Source: Planococcus ruber (GTDB lineage: Bacteria; Bacillota; Bacilli; Bacillales_A; Planococcaceae). From it: DNA of 64,000 bases. The DNA is taken from assembly GCF_022819085.1 (NCBI RefSeq), contig NZ_JALHAG010000001.1:827395-891394 (forward strand), given 5' to 3'. The notes under the pieces are model-generated. The model had not been told where the DNA came from, searched no databases, and worked only from the letters and a program-made list of their open reading frames with translations. Below, one piece after another: positions 8,820 through 16,957 of this stretch. The position numbers and the translations under genes are program-made. Position 1 is the stretch's first letter. Each line of letters begins with the position of its first letter.

Positions 8820-8847
8820 CAATAAAACCTCCTGTTTTTTAATGAAC

Positions 8848-8949
8848 AACTGTATGATAAAATTATAATCCAGTAAAGGAATCGCTTACAATAAGCAAAA
8901 AATCAGGAACTGTCCAGTAACGAACATAAATCAAAAAACTGTCCGATAA
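8848..8949. promoter_or_regulatory. Three imperfect AACTGT-type repeats (candidate TetR operators)
   Basis: AACTGTATGATAA at 8848-8860, AACTGTCCAGTAA at 8908-8920 and AACTGTCCGATAA at 8937-8949, all in the intergenic region between the SDR and TetR genes. The first lies just downstream of the SDR -10 box and the third just before the TetR ribosome site. That placement suits repression of both genes, but binding is inferred. Confidence 0.4.
8862..8891 (-). promoter_or_regulatory. sigA promoter of the SDR gene
   Basis: Minus-strand TTGTAA (8891-8886) and perfect TATAAT (8867-8862) with an 18-base spacer, about 43 bases before the start codon. Confidence 0.65.
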
Positions 8950-8961
8950 GAGGTGAAAATA

Positions 8962-9528
8962 ATGAAGCAGCTGGATTTGCGCATCATCAAAACGAAAGAA
9001 TCCTTAAAAGAAGCCTTGATGCTTTTATTGAAGGAAAAGGCTTTGAATTCCATTTCAGTGACGGAAATCTGTCGATTGGCAAAAGTGAACCGCGGCACTT
9101 TTTATACGCATTACGGCCAAGTGGAAAATCTTTTTGAGGAGTATTTCAAAGAGATCATGCAGAATCTAAAGGATTCCTACCTGGAACCTTATAAATACGC
9201 CTGGACCATCCATACACAAGAATTGAATCCGGCGACGATCCGGATTTTCCATCATATCGAAAAATACGAGGAATTTTACCGGATTGTTTTTTCCAAAACA
9301 GCTCCATTGAACTATTATTATTTGCTGTTCGACCATCTGCAGCAATTGCTGGACGAAGATATGCGCCTTCACGGCAACGATAAAATCGATACGGGCATGC
9401 TGAGCGCTTACCAGGCCAATGCTATCCTTGGTTTAGTGATTGAATGGCATCGCCAGGATTTCAAACAAACTGCCGAAGAGATGAATAAACTATTGGTGGA
9501 ATTATTAAAATATATAACTCGTCCTTAA
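8962..9528 (+). CDS. TetR/AcrR family transcription regulator
   Basis: DNA-binding regulator of 188 aa. The N-terminal helix-turn-helix is clear: ISVTEICRLAKVNRGTFYTHYGQ, residues about 28-50. The rest is a helical ligand-binding region of the short-type TetR family (Bacillus YxaF/DhaS-like arrangement). ATG 8962 is preferred to GTG 8953 because AGAGGTG sits 7 bases before it. It is divergent from the SDR gene, which is its likely target together with itself. Confidence 0.85.
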   Translation: MKQLDLRIIKTKESLKEALMLLLKEKALNSISVTEICRLAKVNRGTFYTHYGQVENLFEEYFKEIMQNLKDSYLEPYKYAWTIHTQELNPATIRIFHHIEKYEEFYRIVFSKTAPLNYYYLLFDHLQQLLDEDMRLHGNDKIDTGMLSAYQANAILGLVIEWHRQDFKQTAEEMNKLLVELLKYITRP

Positions 9529-9651
9529 GGGAAACAGGACTTTCGATTTTTAATTTAATATTCTAAAAAGAGTAAATAAGACGATTGAACCATTCGGTAA
9601 TTTATGTAATGATTGCATTAAGGGGAAATCTTTTCCTTTTTTAGGAGGGAA

Positions 9652-9680
9652 TTGATAGCCTTGCAAAAAAGGTCTATAAT
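9652..9680 (+). promoter_or_regulatory. sigA promoter of the Spo0E-like gene
   Basis: TTGATA (9652-9657), 17-base spacer, TATAAT (9675-9680). It leaves a leader of roughly 90 bases before the start codon. Confidence 0.7.
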
Positions 9681-9776
9681 TGATGTAGAAGCCACGGGCA
9701 ACGGCATCAGAAGCAAGCAAAAAACTTGGATTCCCGCACGGGCACTCAGCCCGCCAAAGAAGGAGGAGGTTCGGTG

Positions 9777-9941
9777 ATGACGGACTTTGAAGAAAAGCAA
9801 GCATTGATGATCCATTCCGGATTAACAAAAGGTTTGACGCATCCTGAAACCATCCGCATTTCACAAGAGCTGGATGACTTGCTTAATGAATTGATGAAAA
9901 AATCTTCGAATGTGGAAAGACCCAATGAAAACAAGAACTAG
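9777..9941 (+). CDS. Spo0E-like aspartyl-phosphate phosphatase peptide
   Basis: A 54 aa protein carrying the Spo0E family signature SQELDDLLNELM after HPETIRI. Members dephosphorylate Spo0A~P or related response regulators, using two helices. ATG 9777 follows a very strong AAGGAGGAGG (9760-9769); GTG 9774 is an alternative. It has its own promoter and terminator. Which phosphorelay it acts on is unknown; no spo0A is in the window. Confidence 0.8.
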   Translation: MTDFEEKQALMIHSGLTKGLTHPETIRISQELDDLLNELMKKSSNVERPNENKN

Positions 9942-9968
9942 AAAGCTCCATTAAAAAATAGAACCATA

Positions 9969-10011
9969 AACCGCGGGGAAAAGGCCGATGCCTTTCGCCG
10001 CGGTTTTTCTT
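9969..10011 (+). terminator. Terminator of the Spo0E-like gene
   Basis: AACCGCGG pairs with CCGCGGTT. An inner stem GAAAAGGC / GCCTTTCG extends it, and T5-C-T4 follows. Confidence 0.8.
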
Positions 10012-10022
10012 TTATTTACATT

Positions 10023-10928
10023 CTACTCCGCAAGGAACATTTCCTCTAATGAGGGCTCATTGACTTCCACCCGGAAAATATCGACTTGGCAGCGGGTGAA
10101 GGCCCGAATGATTTCTGCAATTTTCTTTTCGCTGCCGACGGTAATGGATGTGAAGCCCGTTTCTCTCCGCAGTTCAGAACCCGTTGTCTCAAGCCATGCA
10201 TAGAGATTCTGGGATTCACTTGCCGGAACTGCGGCGTGCTTCAGTTCAACTGTAATGGCGGAACGGTAATAAGAGCGAAGCTCATCCATCGTGCCGCTTT
10301 TGACAATGCTGCCGTCTTTCATGATGGCAATCGTCGTACAGATTTTTTCGACTTCGTCTAAATTATGGGAAGTCATGAAAATGGTTTTGCCGCGTTCTTT
10401 CAGCGAGCTGATCAATCGGTGGATGTGCAAGGCCGATTCCGCATCGAGGCCGGAAGTCGGTTCATCGAGAAAAATCAAATTCGGATCGTGAATGATGGCT
10501 TGGGCAATGCCCAGTTTTTTCTTCATCCCGAACGAGAATTTGCCGACTTTTTTATTGCCGGCATTCTCTAGGCCGACTTGTTTCAGGACCTGCTGGCATT
10601 CGGTAGTGGAAACCGGTTTTCCGGATAAAGAAGACAGGAACTTCAAATGCTTTATGGCATTCATCGAGTTGAACAAGGTGGAGTAATCCGGCATGACGCC
10701 GATATGCTTTTTCATTCGTTCGTCTGGGCCTTCCACTCCAAGAATCGTAAAGCTTCCGCTCGTCGGGCGGGTGATGCCGGTCAGCATATTAATGAATGTG
10801 GATTTGCCTGCCCCGTTGCGCCCAAGAAAGCCGAAGATTTCCCCTTCTTCGACGGTGAGGTTGATGCCCTTCACTACAGGAGTAGAGCCGTATGTTTTTT
10901 TCAATAACTTTGTTTCAATCGCTTTCAT
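10023..10928 (-). CDS. ABC transporter ATPase (exporter type)
   Basis: ATPase of about 301 aa. It shows Walker A GRNGAGKST (residues near 36-44), signature FSFGMKKKLGIAQAI (a degenerate FSFGM signature), Walker B LIFLDEPTSGLD and the switch His in MTSHNLDEVE. The C-terminal extension is typical of drug, antibiotic or sodium exporters such as the CcmA group. GGAGGG precedes ATG 10928. Its start overlaps the stop of the permease gene (ATGA), so the two are co-translated. Divergence from a two-component system suggests a cell-envelope or antimicrobial-peptide stress module. Confidence 0.88.
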   Translation of the reverse strand: MKAIETKLLKKTYGSTPVVKGINLTVEEGEIFGFLGRNGAGKSTFINMLTGITRPTSGSFTILGVEGPDERMKKHIGVMPDYSTLFNSMNAIKHLKFLSSLSGKPVSTTECQQVLKQVGLENAGNKKVGKFSFGMKKKLGIAQAIIHDPNLIFLDEPTSGLDAESALHIHRLISSLKERGKTIFMTSHNLDEVEKICTTIAIMKDGSIVKSGTMDELRSYYRSAITVELKHAAVPASESQNLYAWLETTGSELRRETGFTSITVGSEKKIAEIIRAFTRCQVDIFRVEVNEPSLEEMFLAE

Positions 10929-11617
10929 CAAAATTCCCTCCTGTTAAATATTAGTGCAGCCGCTGCGAGCAGAAGCCCGGCGAGCCCGAAAATGATCAGA
11001 AACTGATACGTGTCTTCCATTAAATAATAATAGGGGCTTGCAAATTTGAGCCAAGAAACCCACGGGTTGTCCGTAAAGACCAGCCAAGCGCCGAGCGCCG
11101 GGAACAATAAGCCGATGAGGATGCCGAGAAACATTGTTGCCGACGGTTTCGGAATGGCAACAGACAGCAAAATCGTCAAAGCAATCTGGAACGTGAGTAA
11201 AGCCATGACTTGAGAGAAGATGAAGAAATCGAACTTTAAGGCAAAAATGGCAATGACTAAAAATGAAATGACGAGGCAAGTGAACCAGAACAGCCAAGCA
11301 CCGGCGAATTTGCCAAGCAGAATTTGCAGGCGGGAAGTCCGGGTGACGAGAAAACGCATCGTGCGTTCATGGCTTTCTTTGTTGATGCTGTCATGCGACA
11401 GGCCCATCACAAATAATTGGCCGAAGATGAACAGCAGAATCAGCAGTCCAACGGTATGGATATCGGCCATTTCCTTTTCGGTAAGGGCGATGCCGGATGC
11501 TAATAATCCGGAGAATTTCGCTGAATAATAGGATGTGAGGAGCAGGATGGCGATGATGATAATGGATTTGACGCTTTTGAACATGCTGATGAATTCTCTT
11601 TTTCCAATGGCGATCAT
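10928..11617 (-). CDS. ABC transporter permease
   Basis: Membrane partner (about 229 aa) of the exporter ATPase. Six hydrophobic segments are visible, for example SIIIIAILLLTSYYS, VGLLILLFIFGQLFV, WLFWFTCLVISFLVI and the final FLIIFGLAGLLLAAAAL. The stretch INKESHERTMRFLVTRTSR between segments 2 and 3 resembles the cytoplasmic loop of ABC-2 permeases. I start at ATG 11617, with GGAGGG 8 bases upstream, rather than at the longer frame's start at 11650. Confidence 0.82.
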   Translation of the reverse strand: MIAIGKREFISMFKSVKSIIIIAILLLTSYYSAKFSGLLASGIALTEKEMADIHTVGLLILLFIFGQLFVMGLSHDSINKESHERTMRFLVTRTSRLQILLGKFAGAWLFWFTCLVISFLVIAIFALKFDFFIFSQVMALLTFQIALTILLSVAIPKPSATMFLGILIGLLFPALGAWLVFTDNPWVSWLKFASPYYYLMEDTYQFLIIFGLAGLLLAAAALIFNRREF

Positions 11618-11690
11618 GATGATTTCCCTCCAAAGTTCTTTTGGGCGCACGGCCCGTTTGTTTGTATCTGTCTTTATTATAAAACCGGTT

Positions 11691-11741
11691 CCTTAAGCTG
11701 AAAGAACCGTTGCCTTAATTTTTCCTTAATTCTCCTTATTT
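11691..11741. promoter_or_regulatory. Direct CCTTAA repeats, about 11-bp spacing (candidate response-regulator box)
   Basis: CCTTAAG at 11691, CCTTAATT at 11713 and 11724, and CCTTATTT at 11734; steps are 22, 11 and 10 bases. OmpR-family regulators bind direct repeats spaced one helical turn apart. The block lies between the exporter genes and the two-component genes, so it could serve both. A minus-strand TATAAT at 11681-11676 may be the exporter -10 box. Confidence 0.45.
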
Positions 11742-11778
11742 GAATCGCTGGAATGATATGATAACTGGAGGAAACAAG

Positions 11779-12510
11779 ATGGAAGGGAATGTCTCGATGA
11801 AAGACCCACAATTATTGATTGTAGAAGATGAACAAGCAATTTTACATATGTTGATGACTATTTTAAAAAGGGAAGATTTCCGGCACATCGATACTGCCGG
11901 TACAGCGGAAGAAGCGCTGGAAATGTGCAAAGCGCAATCCTACGACCTGATTTTGCTGGATGTGATGCTGCCGGGACGGAGCGGACTCGAAATTTGTCCG
12001 CTCATACGAGAGATTTCAGACGCTTCCATTTTCTTTTTGACCGCCCGTTCAACCGATCTCGATAAATTGACCGGATTTGCGATGGGGGCGGATGATTACA
12101 TTACGAAGCCCTTCAACCCGCTGGAAGTGGCAGCCCGCATTAAAGCACATCTTAGAAGGCGGCTGGGCAATGCGCCAAAGCATGAACCGGTGCTTTTTGA
12201 ATATGGTGCACTTTCAGTCAACCCGAACGCAGGTGAAGTGAAAGTCGACGGAAATTCCGTTGATTTGCCTGCTCAAGTATATCAATTGCTGCTGTTTTTC
12301 TGTAAGCATCCCAACCAATTATTCAGCAAAAGCCAGCTTTATGAAAATGTATGGGGCGAAGAATTTTTCGGCGAAGACAATACCGTCATGGTCCATATCC
12401 GTAAATTGCGCGAAAAAATTGAAGCCGATCCAAGCAGCCCGGCGCTTATTGTAACGGTTCGGGGGCTCGGCTATAAATTTGTTCCGGGAGACAGCCATGA
12501 ATTTGCATAA
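11779..12510 (+). CDS. OmpR/PhoB family response regulator
   Basis: Two-component response regulator (243 aa). The receiver domain has the acidic pair in IVEDEQ (residues 14-19), phospho-acceptor D61 in LLDVMLPG and the conserved Lys in ITKPFNP. A winged-helix DNA-binding domain follows (LFSKSQLYENVWG, TVMVHIRKLREKIE, VRGLGYKFV). ATG 11779 has TGGAGGAAACAAG before it; the longer in-frame start at 11740 lacks such a site. The kinase gene overlaps its 3' end by 14 bases. The divergent ABC exporter is the obvious candidate target. Confidence 0.92.
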   Translation: MEGNVSMKDPQLLIVEDEQAILHMLMTILKREDFRHIDTAGTAEEALEMCKAQSYDLILLDVMLPGRSGLEICPLIREISDASIFFLTARSTDLDKLTGFAMGADDYITKPFNPLEVAARIKAHLRRRLGNAPKHEPVLFEYGALSVNPNAGEVKVDGNSVDLPAQVYQLLLFFCKHPNQLFSKSQLYENVWGEEFFGEDNTVMVHIRKLREKIEADPSSPALIVTVRGLGYKFVPGDSHEFA

Positions 12511-14206
12511 GCGGTTTATGGTGCAGTTTTTTATCCAGCTCTTCCTGCTGTCATTCGTTTTTCTGCTATTGATGCTGACGCTTTGGGGAGCCATCGGCTA
12601 TTTCGTCACTGAAGATGAGGCGGCCCGGGATTTAGCAGATGCAGATAGCAGTTATTTTATGAATCAATTCGAATTCGATGAAAATGGTGCTTCGATTAAA
12701 AAAGGTTTGAAAAAAACGGCGGAAGCTCAAGACGGCTGGCTGATTCTATTGAATAGGGACGGACGAGTCCTGGATTCATTCAATGACGATGGCAATCTTC
12801 CTGAACAGCTTGCGGTCGAAGAAGTGGCATCATGGATGTGGGACGATTCAGCCGAGGGGCAGTACACTTATTGGGAATTGGAGAATACAGAACGAGGCTC
12901 CCTGTTTTTGCTTTACGGCAAAGAGAATCTTGCTGCCAAATGGCTCGCTTCAGCTGAGCCGGCGATTGACTGGGAAAAAGGCGAATTGAATTTAGCAGCG
13001 GATTTGAAAACGCAGCTGAAGGAAAAAACGGCTTGGGTGCTGCTGATCGGCAAAGATGGCATCGTACTGGATAGCTATGGCGATGTGCGAGAACAGGAAA
13101 GCTACACCATCAAAAAAATTGGCGAATTGGCCGCAGACACCCGGTCGGCAGCCATCAAAACAGATCCTGCAACTGGAAAATCGGTGATTGCAGGGGCTGT
13201 GGCACCACCATCCGATGCGCTGGAAACCATACTGAAAACACGGAATTTCTACATCGTTATTGTCGTCTTGCTGATTTTGCTAATCGGCGGCACCCTCTGG
13301 TATGCACGGAAATTCGGCGTTCCGCTTCTCGTCATGATGCAATGGATTAAAAATCTCGGGGACGGACGCTACGAACAACCCGTCAACCAAAAAAACGAAT
13401 CTTTAATCACTAAGCGCAATGGCAAAGTAAAAAAGAAGTATCGGCTTTATAAAGACCTTGTGGCCACGCTTGAGCAATTGACAGCTAAGCTGAAATTGCA
13501 CCAGCATCAGCAGAAGCAGTTGGAACGGACGCGGGAAGACTGGATCAGTGGATTATCGCATGATTTGAAAACGCCCCTGTCGTCGATTTCAGGCTACGCG
13601 CAAATGCTGGAATCACCTGATTATGAATGGTCTGCACAGGAAATCCGGGAATTTGCAGCCATCATGAACGATAAATCCACCTACATGATGGATTTATTGG
13701 AAGAATTAACGCTGACTTTCCGCTTGAAAAACCAGGCCTTGCCGCTTTCAAAGGAGACAGTGAACCTCAATGAGTTCGTCCGCCGAATTGTCATCCAGTT
13801 CATCAACGATCCGGCAAATGGAAATTGGAAGTTCTCCTTTCATGCAGCATCTGACAGTGTAGAGGCTGCCGTCGATCCAAAATGGTTTCAGCGCATTATC
13901 GAGAACCTGATTGTCAATGCGATGAAATACAATCCGGCGGGAACGGAAATCAAACTTTCCATTTCGGCGATTGAACAGCATCTAGCAGTGATTATTATCG
14001 AAGACGACGGCGTGGGCATGAAAGCGGAAGTCCTGGATAAATTGTTTGACCGCTATTACCGCGGCACGAATACTGAGGATTCCAGCACTGGCACTGGCCT
14101 TGGGCTCGCTATCACAAAACAGCTGGTCCAGCTGCATGGCGGTTCCATCCAAGTGGCGAGCACGATTGAAAAAGGCACTTCTGTCCGCGTCATTGTACCG
14201 GTTTGA
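12497..14206 (+). CDS. Sensor histidine kinase
   Basis: Membrane sensor kinase of about 569 aa. A first membrane segment lies near 10-33, followed by a large extracellular region of about 210 residues. The second membrane segment (about 250-272, FYIVIVVLLILLIGGTLWYA) is followed by a HAMP-like linker. The H-box is SGLSHDLKTPLSS with the phospho-His near 355. The ATPase N, G1 and G2 motifs are NLIVNAMKYNP, EDDGVGM and GTGLGLAI. It is encoded directly after its regulator. The extracellular domain contains two similar stretches (WLILLNRDGRVLDSFND and WVLLIGKDGIVLDSYGD), suggesting a duplicated sensor fold. Confidence 0.92.
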   Translation: MNLHKRFMVQFFIQLFLLSFVFLLLMLTLWGAIGYFVTEDEAARDLADADSSYFMNQFEFDENGASIKKGLKKTAEAQDGWLILLNRDGRVLDSFNDDGNLPEQLAVEEVASWMWDDSAEGQYTYWELENTERGSLFLLYGKENLAAKWLASAEPAIDWEKGELNLAADLKTQLKEKTAWVLLIGKDGIVLDSYGDVREQESYTIKKIGELAADTRSAAIKTDPATGKSVIAGAVAPPSDALETILKTRNFYIVIVVLLILLIGGTLWYARKFGVPLLVMMQWIKNLGDGRYEQPVNQKNESLITKRNGKVKKKYRLYKDLVATLEQLTAKLKLHQHQQKQLERTREDWISGLSHDLKTPLSSISGYAQMLESPDYEWSAQEIREFAAIMNDKSTYMMDLLEELTLTFRLKNQALPLSKETVNLNEFVRRIVIQFINDPANGNWKFSFHAASDSVEAAVDPKWFQRIIENLIVNAMKYNPAGTEIKLSISAIEQHLAVIIIEDDGVGMKAEVLDKLFDRYYRGTNTEDSSTGTGLGLAITKQLVQLHGGSIQVASTIEKGTSVRVIVPV

Positions 14207-14292
14207 AAGGATAGACGGCCAGACGATAAGAGTAGAAACTGATTTTAAGTGGTCCAGTGATCACTTGTAAGTGCGTTTTATTTTCTTGTTCT

Positions 14293-14321
14293 TTGTCTTA
14301 TCTTCCGGAATCTCTTATCAT
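14293..14321 (+). promoter_or_regulatory. sigA promoter of the RDD gene
   Basis: TTGTCT (14293-14298), 17-base spacer, TATCAT (14316-14321). Confidence 0.55.
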
Positions 14322-14354
14322 GAAGGTAATCCTATTTGAAAGTGAGGGAAATCG

Positions 14355-14744
14355 ATGCATGATTTAACAAAAAAACGCGCCAAGGCGGCAGTGGTCGACT
14401 CGGTTATTTCTACAGCAGTTTCACTGGCACTGGAGCCGCTTCTCCGCAAGAAGATAAAGAATGAAGCGTTTCTTCAAGTAGCAGCACCGACCCTGGTTTT
14501 CTGGGGGCTTGAATATGTGCAGCTTCGCCTGCAGGGGCAGACGCTCGGGCAGAAAGCGTTCGGCATTAAAGTAGAGAGCGAAGACGGCAACGAATTGACG
14601 GATAGTCAAATTTTGAAACGTGTGCTGCATCGGGACACCATCAGCCCGCTTGCTTATTTGCGCGACCGCGAAAAATACGCAGACGCCAAAGGCGAGAAAT
14701 TTTCACATGATGCTTATGCCCATACGGTTGTAAAAGAACAATGA
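14355..14744 (+). CDS. RDD family membrane protein
   Basis: A 129 aa protein with the RDD signature: RAKAAVVDSVIS near the start (family Arg and Asp residues) and GQTLGQKAFGIKV after the second hydrophobic segment. Only two short hydrophobic stretches are evident. The function is unknown; some family members act as ion antiporters. The ATG is preceded by GTGAGGGAAATCG. It is monocistronic, with its own promoter and terminator. Confidence 0.78.
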   Translation: MHDLTKKRAKAAVVDSVISTAVSLALEPLLRKKIKNEAFLQVAAPTLVFWGLEYVQLRLQGQTLGQKAFGIKVESEDGNELTDSQILKRVLHRDTISPLAYLRDREKYADAKGEKFSHDAYAHTVVKEQ

Positions 14745-14751
14745 AAAAGCG

Positions 14752-14787
14752 AAACGGCTCCGGAAATTTTCCATGGCCGTTTTTTTG
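14752..14787 (+). terminator. Terminator of the RDD gene
   Basis: AAACGGC / GCCGTTT stem followed by a run of T. Confidence 0.75.
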
Positions 14788-14863
14788 AGCCTTTAAGCCG
14801 CTAAACCATTTCTTAAAGTATCGGCTGATTATAATGAAGAAAAATAGGAAGGTGCAGAAAACC

Positions 14864-15477
14864 ATGAAATTGCACAAGGAATTGGCAGAGTGGTGGCTGC
14901 TCATGTCGCCGCATACGGAATACGAAGAAGAAGCTGCCGTTTATGCGAAAATCATTCAACGGCATCATCCGGAGGGGGAGAAAGCTATTGAATTCGGAGC
15001 AGGCGGCAGCAATCCCTTTTACTTGAAACAGCATTTTGGTTGATGGATATTTCCATGGATATGATTGCCGCCAGCCGGCAGTTGAATCCGGGCTGCTGCC
15101 ATCTACAAGGCGGTATGTGCACGATGGATGCCGGAACTGGCTGCGATTTGGTTTTCATCCACGATGCCATCACGTATTTCAAAGAACCGGCGGCATTGAT
15201 AAAGACGGGAGCGGCATGCGGCATTTAGAATGGACTTATGAACGCGATCCCAACGGCCATGTGACGAAAACCTATTATCTGTAAATGATGAGGGATGAAG
15301 AGGGAAAAGTGTTTACGGAGTCAGACAGTTTCGAATCCGGTTTGTTTTTCCGTGCCGGAATTGAAAAGCCTTTTGAAAGAAGCAGAGTTTATTGCTCTAT
15401 TTGAACCGGTGCATGATTCGACAGAGCCCGGCGATGATTTTGCGATTGTGTCAAAGCTAATTGAAAATACAGGATAA
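14864..15477 (+). pseudogene. Decayed class I SAM-dependent methyltransferase
   Basis: Pieces of one methyltransferase occur in order but in different frames. MKLHKELAEWWLLMSPHTEY through the SAM motif IEFGAGGSNP lies in frame until a TGA at 15041-15043. LMDISMDMIAASRQLNPG to FIHDAITYFKEP continues in another frame from 15040. HLEWTYERDPNG continues in a third frame to a stop at 15282-15284. VPELKSLLKEAEF and STEPGDDFAIV finish in yet another frame near 15355-15470. At least three frameshifts and one internal stop mean no full protein is made. The original start has GGAAGGTG upstream. Confidence 0.82.
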
Positions 15478-15499
15478 CAGAAGATGGAAATCATTATTA

Positions 15500-15539
15500 A
15501 AAAGCAACATGGAACGGCTTATGCCGTTCCATGTTGCTT
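15500..15539. terminator. Bidirectional terminator, 18-bp perfect stem
   Basis: The arms 15500-15517 and 15522-15539 are perfect inverted repeats around a TTAT loop (core AACATGGAACGGC). It separates the methyltransferase remnant from the minus-strand stress gene; the minus strand continues CTTTTTAATAAT. Confidence 0.85.
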
Positions 15540-15546
15540 TCAGTAA

Positions 15547-16383
15547 TTATAAAGGCTTGCGGCCGTTTGTAGTTGAATCGTTGTCTTCATCGATATCCGC
15601 CACTTCGCGGCGCGTCGTTTCAGTGACTTGCTCGGTATCTTGGACTTTGCGTTTTCCAACTACGATTTCTTCGGAAACCACGTCGGTTTTCGAAACTTCT
15701 ACCCGTTCTTCAGAAATCGGAATGTGGATGTTTTCGCCATCCTGGTAAGCGTCTTTTCCGGTCAATCCGCCAGCCGTTGCAGAATCCGTTGCTTCATTTA
15801 CCGGACGTCGTTCAATATAGACTTCTTCGCGTTCGACTGGGACTTCAATCGTCTGCGTGTCTTCTACGACATGCTTGCCGACATTCACTTCCCCGGTTTG
15901 AACGCGCTCTTTATCCACTCTTAACTGTTCTTCGTGCAGGCGAAGGCGCTCTTCATCTGTTGTTGAAGCACTCGTATCGTTTGTAAAGACAGAGCCGGTG
16001 CCAGCTGTATTCGCCCGGGTTTCGGTATAGCGGTCATAGGACGGGCCATATTCGCTATCCACGTAAAGCAAAATTTTGCCGTTTTCGACTTCACGCTTAT
16101 AAGTATCAGATTCTTCGGAATCAAGGCCCATGCTATTGAAAGCCTCAAATGAAGAGGTTTCTCCTGCTAACGTCGAGATGAATCTTCCCATGAAGCCCTG
16201 GTCTTCCTGTGTATCCAATTTAACATCTGTCTGCCCTTTGATCATCGTCAATTGGTCTTCATCTTGGGCAATGACGTACATATCTTCTTCTCTATATCCT
16301 TGAGATTTCAATTCTGTGATTTTGCTTAATACTTCCGCCTGTACATCAAAAGTTCCGATAAACGTATTTTCTCGTTTTGCCAT
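15547..16383 (-). CDS. YflT/general-stress-17M-like + DUF2382 stress protein
   Basis: A 278 aa soluble protein in two parts. Residues about 1-115 resemble the general stress protein 17M/YflT domain (TFIGTFDVQAEVLSKITEL, then GYREEDMYVIAQDED). The C-terminal about 120 residues are a DUF2382-type domain with repeating LHEEQLRVDKERVQTGEV and VPVEREEVYIERRPV strands. The function is unknown; relatives are general-stress induced. ATG 16383 has AGGAGG 7 bases upstream. A sigB-like promoter lies upstream, in keeping with that role. Confidence 0.82.
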   Translation of the reverse strand: MAKRENTFIGTFDVQAEVLSKITELKSQGYREEDMYVIAQDEDQLTMIKGQTDVKLDTQEDQGFMGRFISTLAGETSSFEAFNSMGLDSEESDTYKREVENGKILLYVDSEYGPSYDRYTETRANTAGTGSVFTNDTSASTTDEERLRLHEEQLRVDKERVQTGEVNVGKHVVEDTQTIEVPVEREEVYIERRPVNEATDSATAGGLTGKDAYQDGENIHIPISEERVEVSKTDVVSEEIVVGKRKVQDTEQVTETTRREVADIDEDNDSTTNGRKPL

Positions 16384-16437
16384 AATAAATTCCTCCTGTT
16401 GGTTAGTTGGATTCCTGTAAAGCAAGGTATTGCTAGT

Positions 16438-16464
16438 GTACCCCCGACCTTTTAAGTACTAAAC
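16438..16464 (-). promoter_or_regulatory. Candidate sigB promoter of the DUF2382 gene
   Basis: Minus-strand GTTTAG (16464-16459), 15-base spacer, GGGTAC (16443-16438); read as N14 the -10 is GGGGTA. Consensus: GTTTAA-N12-14-GGGTAT. Confidence 0.5.
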
Positions 16465-16587
16465 ATTTATAAGCATAAATAGGAATTAAGGAATAGGGAA
16501 TCTGGCGAATTTCAGAAGGGGGTAAATGGCGATCGAGCCTATGGGGGAGTAAGCTTATGTATTTTTTGTGACTGGCGCATTTTTCAG

Positions 16588-16613
16588 GTTTGAATACTAG
16601 ATAAATGAGGAAT
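16588..16613 (+). promoter_or_regulatory. Possible sigB promoter of the 65-aa protein gene
   Basis: GTTTGA (16588-16593), 14-base spacer, AGGAAT (16608-16613). It is weaker than the other candidates. Apart from this and the divergent promoter, I see nothing else in the 300-base gap 16384-16685. Confidence 0.35.
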
Positions 16614-16685
16614 GTAAAAGTACAATTATCATTAAGAGGCTGAAGCAATAGAGCTTCTATATTTAATTCAAAGGAGTTGAAGGCG

Positions 16686-16883
16686 ATGAAATTGGGAACA
16701 GTCCGAGGGTCAAGCATGATTGTCAAAATGGCGCGCAGCCTGGTTGAGGAAGGCTGGTCATTCATGGTGGATGAATTCGATGTCATTATTAAAGCAGAGC
16801 ACAAAGCTACCGGAGAAGCTGTGTCTTTCAACTCCATGGGCACATTAAAGCGATGGATGTACGAAAAAGCATTGAGCTACTAA
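16686..16883 (+). CDS. Small hypothetical protein (65 aa)
   Basis: A 65-residue protein beginning MKLGTVRGSSMIVKMARS, with no membrane segment. It has AAAGGAG 9 bases before ATG 16686 and a strong terminator right after the stop, which argues for a real gene. I do not recognise a family. The second half (EFDVIIKAEHKATGEAVSF) reads as a small alpha/beta fold. It sits head-to-head with a stress gene and has a weak sigB-like promoter, so a stress role is possible. Confidence 0.6.
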   Translation: MKLGTVRGSSMIVKMARSLVEEGWSFMVDEFDVIIKAEHKATGEAVSFNSMGTLKRWMYEKALSY

Positions 16884-16900
16884 AATAAATCAATAAAAAG

Positions 16901-16933
16901 AAGGGCCGCTGATTCTCAAGCGGCCCTTTCTTT
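16901..16933 (+). terminator. Terminator of the 65-aa protein gene
   Basis: AAGGGCCGCT / AGCGGCCCTT stem, then TTCTTTA. Confidence 0.8.
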
Positions 16934-16957
16934 ATGCATTTTTATGCCTGCAAAAAT

